From Acanthosepion esculentum (taxonomy: Eukaryota > Mollusca > Cephalopoda > Sepiida > Sepiidae): a stretch of 64,000 nt of DNA. The translations under genes and the position numbers were made by a program. The notes below the pieces were generated by a model, which worked only from the letters and a program-made list of their open reading frames with translations, ran no database searches and was not told the DNA's origin. The stretch covers positions 62,191,304 through 62,255,303 of the forward strand of contig OZ038479.1 of the NCBI GenBank assembly GCA_964036315.1. The letters run 5' to 3'. Below, piece after piece: positions 1-64,000 of the stretch. Within the stretch, counting starts at the first letter, position 1; every line of letters starts with the position of its first letter.

Positions 1-339
1 TACATGATGCTAGCGTACACACCTGCACACAAATAGAAAATACTAACTTTTATGTAATTCAAATTTATTTTCTGTTAGATTTTTAACTGTATATATAAAA
101 TATATAATTTTATATTAGCTTACGTAACCATACGTAATCATGTTTATATATGCATAATCACTTAGATTAGTCGGATACATATATTGATAGTTAAGATTAA
201 TGCTTTTGTGATTTTGTCTTTACGTACCTCTACTGATCATCGTTTTTGTTTGTTTGTTTTTTCGTAAATTAATTGAAAATACTAATTTCATCTCGACAAT
301 GCCAACTGCTTTTCTTAATTTTTTTACCTTAATTTTCAG
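1..339. other. partial slit intron
   Basis: AT-rich sequence upstream of the first exon in view, ending in a pyrimidine-rich 3' splice site. I see no coding signal or recognisable repeat. Confidence 0.8.
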
Positions 340-60431
<60,092 letters not shown>

Positions 60432-60531
60432 CGTCGGTTAAAAGACACGGCACAGGCACGTGCATTGAAACCATACGCTCGTACATGCGTGCATACTCAC
60501 GCGGGACGTTAGACTTCTGGCGGCTAAAGCA

Positions 60532-60537
60532 AATAAA
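60532..60537 (+). promoter_or_regulatory. possible polyadenylation signal of slit
   Basis: First AATAAA after the stop codon, 101 nt downstream, followed by purine-rich sequence. Other AATAAA hexamers occur further on (for example near 60822), so the true 3' end cannot be fixed from sequence alone. Confidence 0.35.
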
Positions 60538-62767
60538 AAAGAAAGAAAGAGAAAGAGAGAGAGAAAGAGACTAACAAGCATATATTGGTCTGTTTATTAC
60601 TATTATCATTATTTTCTTTTTTATTTATTTTCTTTTATTTTTGTTGATCAACTTGTCAAGAGAAACTGTCTGCCAGAGCAATTGTATAAAAGAAAAGGAA
60701 AATAATATTGATAATAATTCATCAATCCGTAATGAAGAAAAAGAACGAATGGAAGAATAAAAGGACAAAAAAGGACAAAAGCAAGGAAAGGGGGCGAAAG
60801 GGAAGGAAAAACACAAACACAATAAAGCGGGGGGGAGGGTCATTTAAAGAAAAAAAAATGAACGCAGCAAAGAAATCTTCTTTCAAGCAACGGCAATTGT
60901 TTTGTCTTCTTTTTGTAACGAACAAAAATATATTTCAACGATCAAAAACAAGACAATAGATAAGTACAAAAGCAAAATAGTAAATGGAACTGTAAAAATT
61001 AAATTGATAAGAAAATCCGAAAACGAACTTGTGCATAAAAATGAAAAAGAAATCAAGTGAAAATAAAGTAAAAAAAACACTTAAAAATAAAAAAAATAAC
61101 CTCCAATCATGTATTCAGCACTTATTCTCGTATAGAAACATAATAATGATTATTCAGAGACCCCTTGAATGTCTCTGATGCTACGCAAACAAAGGAGTTT
61201 TCCGCACCCACTCTGTTGAGTATATCTTTGTTAACTACTACCTCTTTTATAGATGTGTACCTGTATTCAGCAGAATTTGATCCTTTTCTAGCCCATATAT
61301 TTTACTCTTCAACTCTAAGACTCCTACTCCCAAAGTTCAGTTTCCTAGCGCCATGAAACTCTTATTTTGAAAATAAATTTGGTTAGTTAAAGATGTTTCT
61401 TTTTTTTTTTTTTTTTTTCGCCTTTTTAACAATGCATTTTGGTATTTTCTCAGTCTAGGAAAATGTTCGGACAGCTGGATCAGAGAGTTATTTCGTCATT
61501 TTTTTTATCACCTTGTTCATGTGGATCATCTGAGAATTAAAATGAAATTGATTTAAGGAAACATCAGATTTTGTAGTGACTCCCAAAAGATTTTACTGCA
61601 ATAAAAACGTTCAGTCAAGAAAAAAAAACGAATTAAACAGGGCGAAAGAATTGACTACAAGAATCGCTATAACTGCAGACAGACATGAAGGACGCGAACA
61701 ACTGGTTCGTATTATTAGCACTACAAAGAGCTACAAATTTGAAACATATTGTATGCTCTTCATCTCACTGTTAAGCTTCTATCTTATCAAACAGTGTAAA
61801 AAAAGAATATGTAGGGCTTAAATCAAAGTTCGGCAAAATGAAAAAATAACTTAGTAAAGCAACCAATGAAGTAATTCGCGACGACATGATAGGCATTTTT
61901 GTGGCAGATTCCAAATTGTTTTTCATCCTTAATTATACAAAGAAATAAGACCTTAATGCTATTGTATGAATTTTTCTTTGGCTTTATTTGAGATTAAAAT
62001 GATTGTAATCACCTAATGCAACAGCAAACACGAGCCAGCGCTTTATTTATTAATTTCAAACATTTTAAAAATGCGTTCTCCCGTTGCAAAAGATATTGTA
62101 TTTAATGTGGATTATTTATAAAGTTCCAATTAGCGCTAGAAATTATTTCAGCATTATCTACCAGCATTTGTCAAATTGCAATAGGCATGTTATGTGTACA
62201 AATGGCATTAGGTTTTGAAAGTGGCATGTTAATCGATATGAGTGCGATGGTTCTGTGACCAATATAAAATTTAACGTTTGTTATTATAGGAGATAACGCG
62301 TAATGTAACCTCTAACGGACCAATAAAATATAGAATACATATAGTTAGAATTTGAAAGTATTTTTCACATGATGTCACTTACATATTTAAATGAAAAAAA
62401 TTAATGTTCCTGAAAAAAAAAATAACGGTATTATGGAAATTAATCAGAACCTTTCTGATTGTAAACTGACAACATCCACATTAACTGTTTTTGATAATGA
62501 CAATGGAAATGCGAGAACCACAAACGCTATGAACTTTGGTCAGTTTCTTCGTAACATTGATTTAGCTTTACAAGTCATTCGCTGGCTAGAAATGTCCTCT
62601 TGAAAACTGAATCCACAAACTTTGACAGTTAACTTTAATAAAATCAGTATATGTAAGTGGTGTTTGAAAGTATTCTTTGTGCGACCCAAAAAGTTTTCCA
62701 AAATTTCTGATCATTTTGTCATATTCTTGGAAGCGAGTTGGACCGAGTACTTTTCAGTAGCATCTAA

Positions 62768-62769
<2 letters not shown>

Positions 62770-62837
<68 letters not shown>
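62770..62837. repeat. (GT)n microsatellite
   Basis: Perfect GT tract downstream of the gene. Confidence 0.95.
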
Positions 62838-62838
<1 letters not shown>

Positions 62839-64000
62839 ATTAATTTATACGGTTAGATATATGAATATAGATATACAAAGATATGAGTGAATACTTTATA
62901 TCATGGATATATACACGCATTATATATGCGCGTGCTCGCATGAATGTGTTTAATAGAGCATACATTCATATAATAAATATTTTACTTAGTTTTAACTTTT
63001 AATAAAACTATATTCACATTACTGTTAAAAGTTAAAGAAATCACTTCATGATTATTAGCCAAAAATGTCGTATTAGAACTGAAAGAGAATCGTCACGTTT
63101 TGAAAGTAGCCTGCGCAAACGAATTTCACTAAGAAACAGGGTGGATTTTTGTTGTGGTTTCTTGGCGTTTTTTTATTTCAGAAAAATATGTATCCATTCT
63201 ATCAGATGAATTTCTTCCTATCTTCATAGACGGATATTGGAAAGAAAATAAAAAACCGTTTTTAAGGGTGATAGGATTACATGCCATGCAGTAAAAGCAG
63301 GAATGGCGTGTTCAAAAAACGTATCAAAGCGTCTTGTACGGTTATGTATATCTCTGGGCAGAATTCTTATTGGACAGGGATGCATCATTTTGGAATGGGA
63401 GAGCAGAAAATTGTTTCGACATATTTTGAATGCAGAGTTGTTGGATATCCCAGGAGAGAAAATATTTCATAATTCCGATGCCTGAAATCTGTTAATGGAA
63501 AGCTAAATTTGTAAAAATCAAATCTAGTTGTATTGTTCTATTGTTGAATGAAGGCGCTTGTTTGAAAATAAACGTGTCTATTTACTTTTGTCATTTCTCA
63601 TTGCATATACACTCGTGCGTCCATTTGATTGTGTGAGTGTTCCTCCACCGGTAGATTCCTAGAGAGTCAGGCACGCGCCATAAAATCGTATCTTTTAGTT
63701 TTGAAGTTTTTGTTAATCAAAGAACTAAGATAGCACGTTTTAGCAGACTTGGAATAGGTAACATGATGATATTCAATAATTTGCTTTGCTTTCGAATCTT
63801 TCGGTAATATATATATATATATATCAATCAGGTACCTATTATGAGAATGGAATACTTACATTGGTGACTTAGCCCTGTGCAACTTCCTTAGACAGTCTTC
63901 GATTCTGCTTCTCGCGAAATACTTTCTTGGAAATTCCACCTTCTTTGAGATTTTCTGCAGCAATTCTGTTCTACTTCTTCTTAAATATCATATCACAGAT

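Larger units (their letters stand above)
60432..64000. other. slit 3'UTR and downstream flank
   Basis: Purine-rich AAAG/GAGA tract just after the stop (60535-60572), A-rich segments to 61100, a poly-T run at 61397-61419 and a (GT)n microsatellite at 62770-62837. The frames at 62391-62603 and 63281-63485 have no recognisable domain. No second gene is supported. Confidence 0.65.

Noticed and set aside
63281..63485. Two overlapping frames of about 60 residues downstream of slit
   Set aside because: No recognisable domain, no splice context and base composition like the flank.

Overview
The window is the 3' half of a single animal gene on the + strand: an orthologue of slit, the secreted axon-guidance ligand of Robo receptors. 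Fifteen constitutive exons, with consistent splice phases and consensus splice sites, run from 340 to 60431. They encode 836 residues plus the stop codon: the C-terminal cap of the third LRR domain, the whole fourth LRR domain, six EGF domains, a laminin G domain, two more EGF domains and a C-terminal cystine knot. The promoter, signal peptide and LRR domains 1-3 lie upstream of the window. There is no second convincing gene; about 3.6 kb of downstream flank or 3'UTR follows the stop. A further 66-nt phase 1-1 segment (1218-1283) looks like an optional cassette exon.

The DNA is AT-rich. Introns of 0.4-9.8 kb are packed with microsatellites, non-LTR retrotransposons, Ty3/Gypsy LTR elements, tRNA-derived SINEs and decayed Tc1/mariner elements. 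The protein is clearly bilaterian. The gene layout and repeat content suggest a lophotrochozoan, most likely a mollusc and possibly a cephalopod. That placement is inference from general character, not from a diagnostic marker.

Layout: 1-5321, LRRCT3, LRRNT4 and the first LRR, with a decayed LINE in between; 5322-17776, two LRR exons in repeat-rich introns with LINE and LTR fragments; 17777-27535, a large intron holding a LINE split by a Gypsy element with a 5-bp target duplication; 27536-34410, the last LRR and LRRCT4, separated by a large inverted repeat carrying hammerhead ribozyme motifs, a LINE remnant and a solo LTR with tandem hairpin units; 34411-46237, EGF1-6, LamG and EGF7, with mariner-type and SINE insertions; 46238-60431, EGF8 and the cystine knot, with LINE, mariner, Tc1 and SINE remnants; 60432-64000, downstream flank.

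The observation most worth pursuing is at 29019-29815: a SINE-like sequence with pol III-type boxes whose 3' part matches the hammerhead ribozyme core (CTGATGA, stem II, GAAA, palindromic stem III, stem I). It is present as an inverted pair in which one copy has lost the catalytic G12. Other leads are a hairpin-bearing tandem unit inside LTRs, a direct-repeat-mediated deletion in one LTR, and the candidate slit cassette exon.
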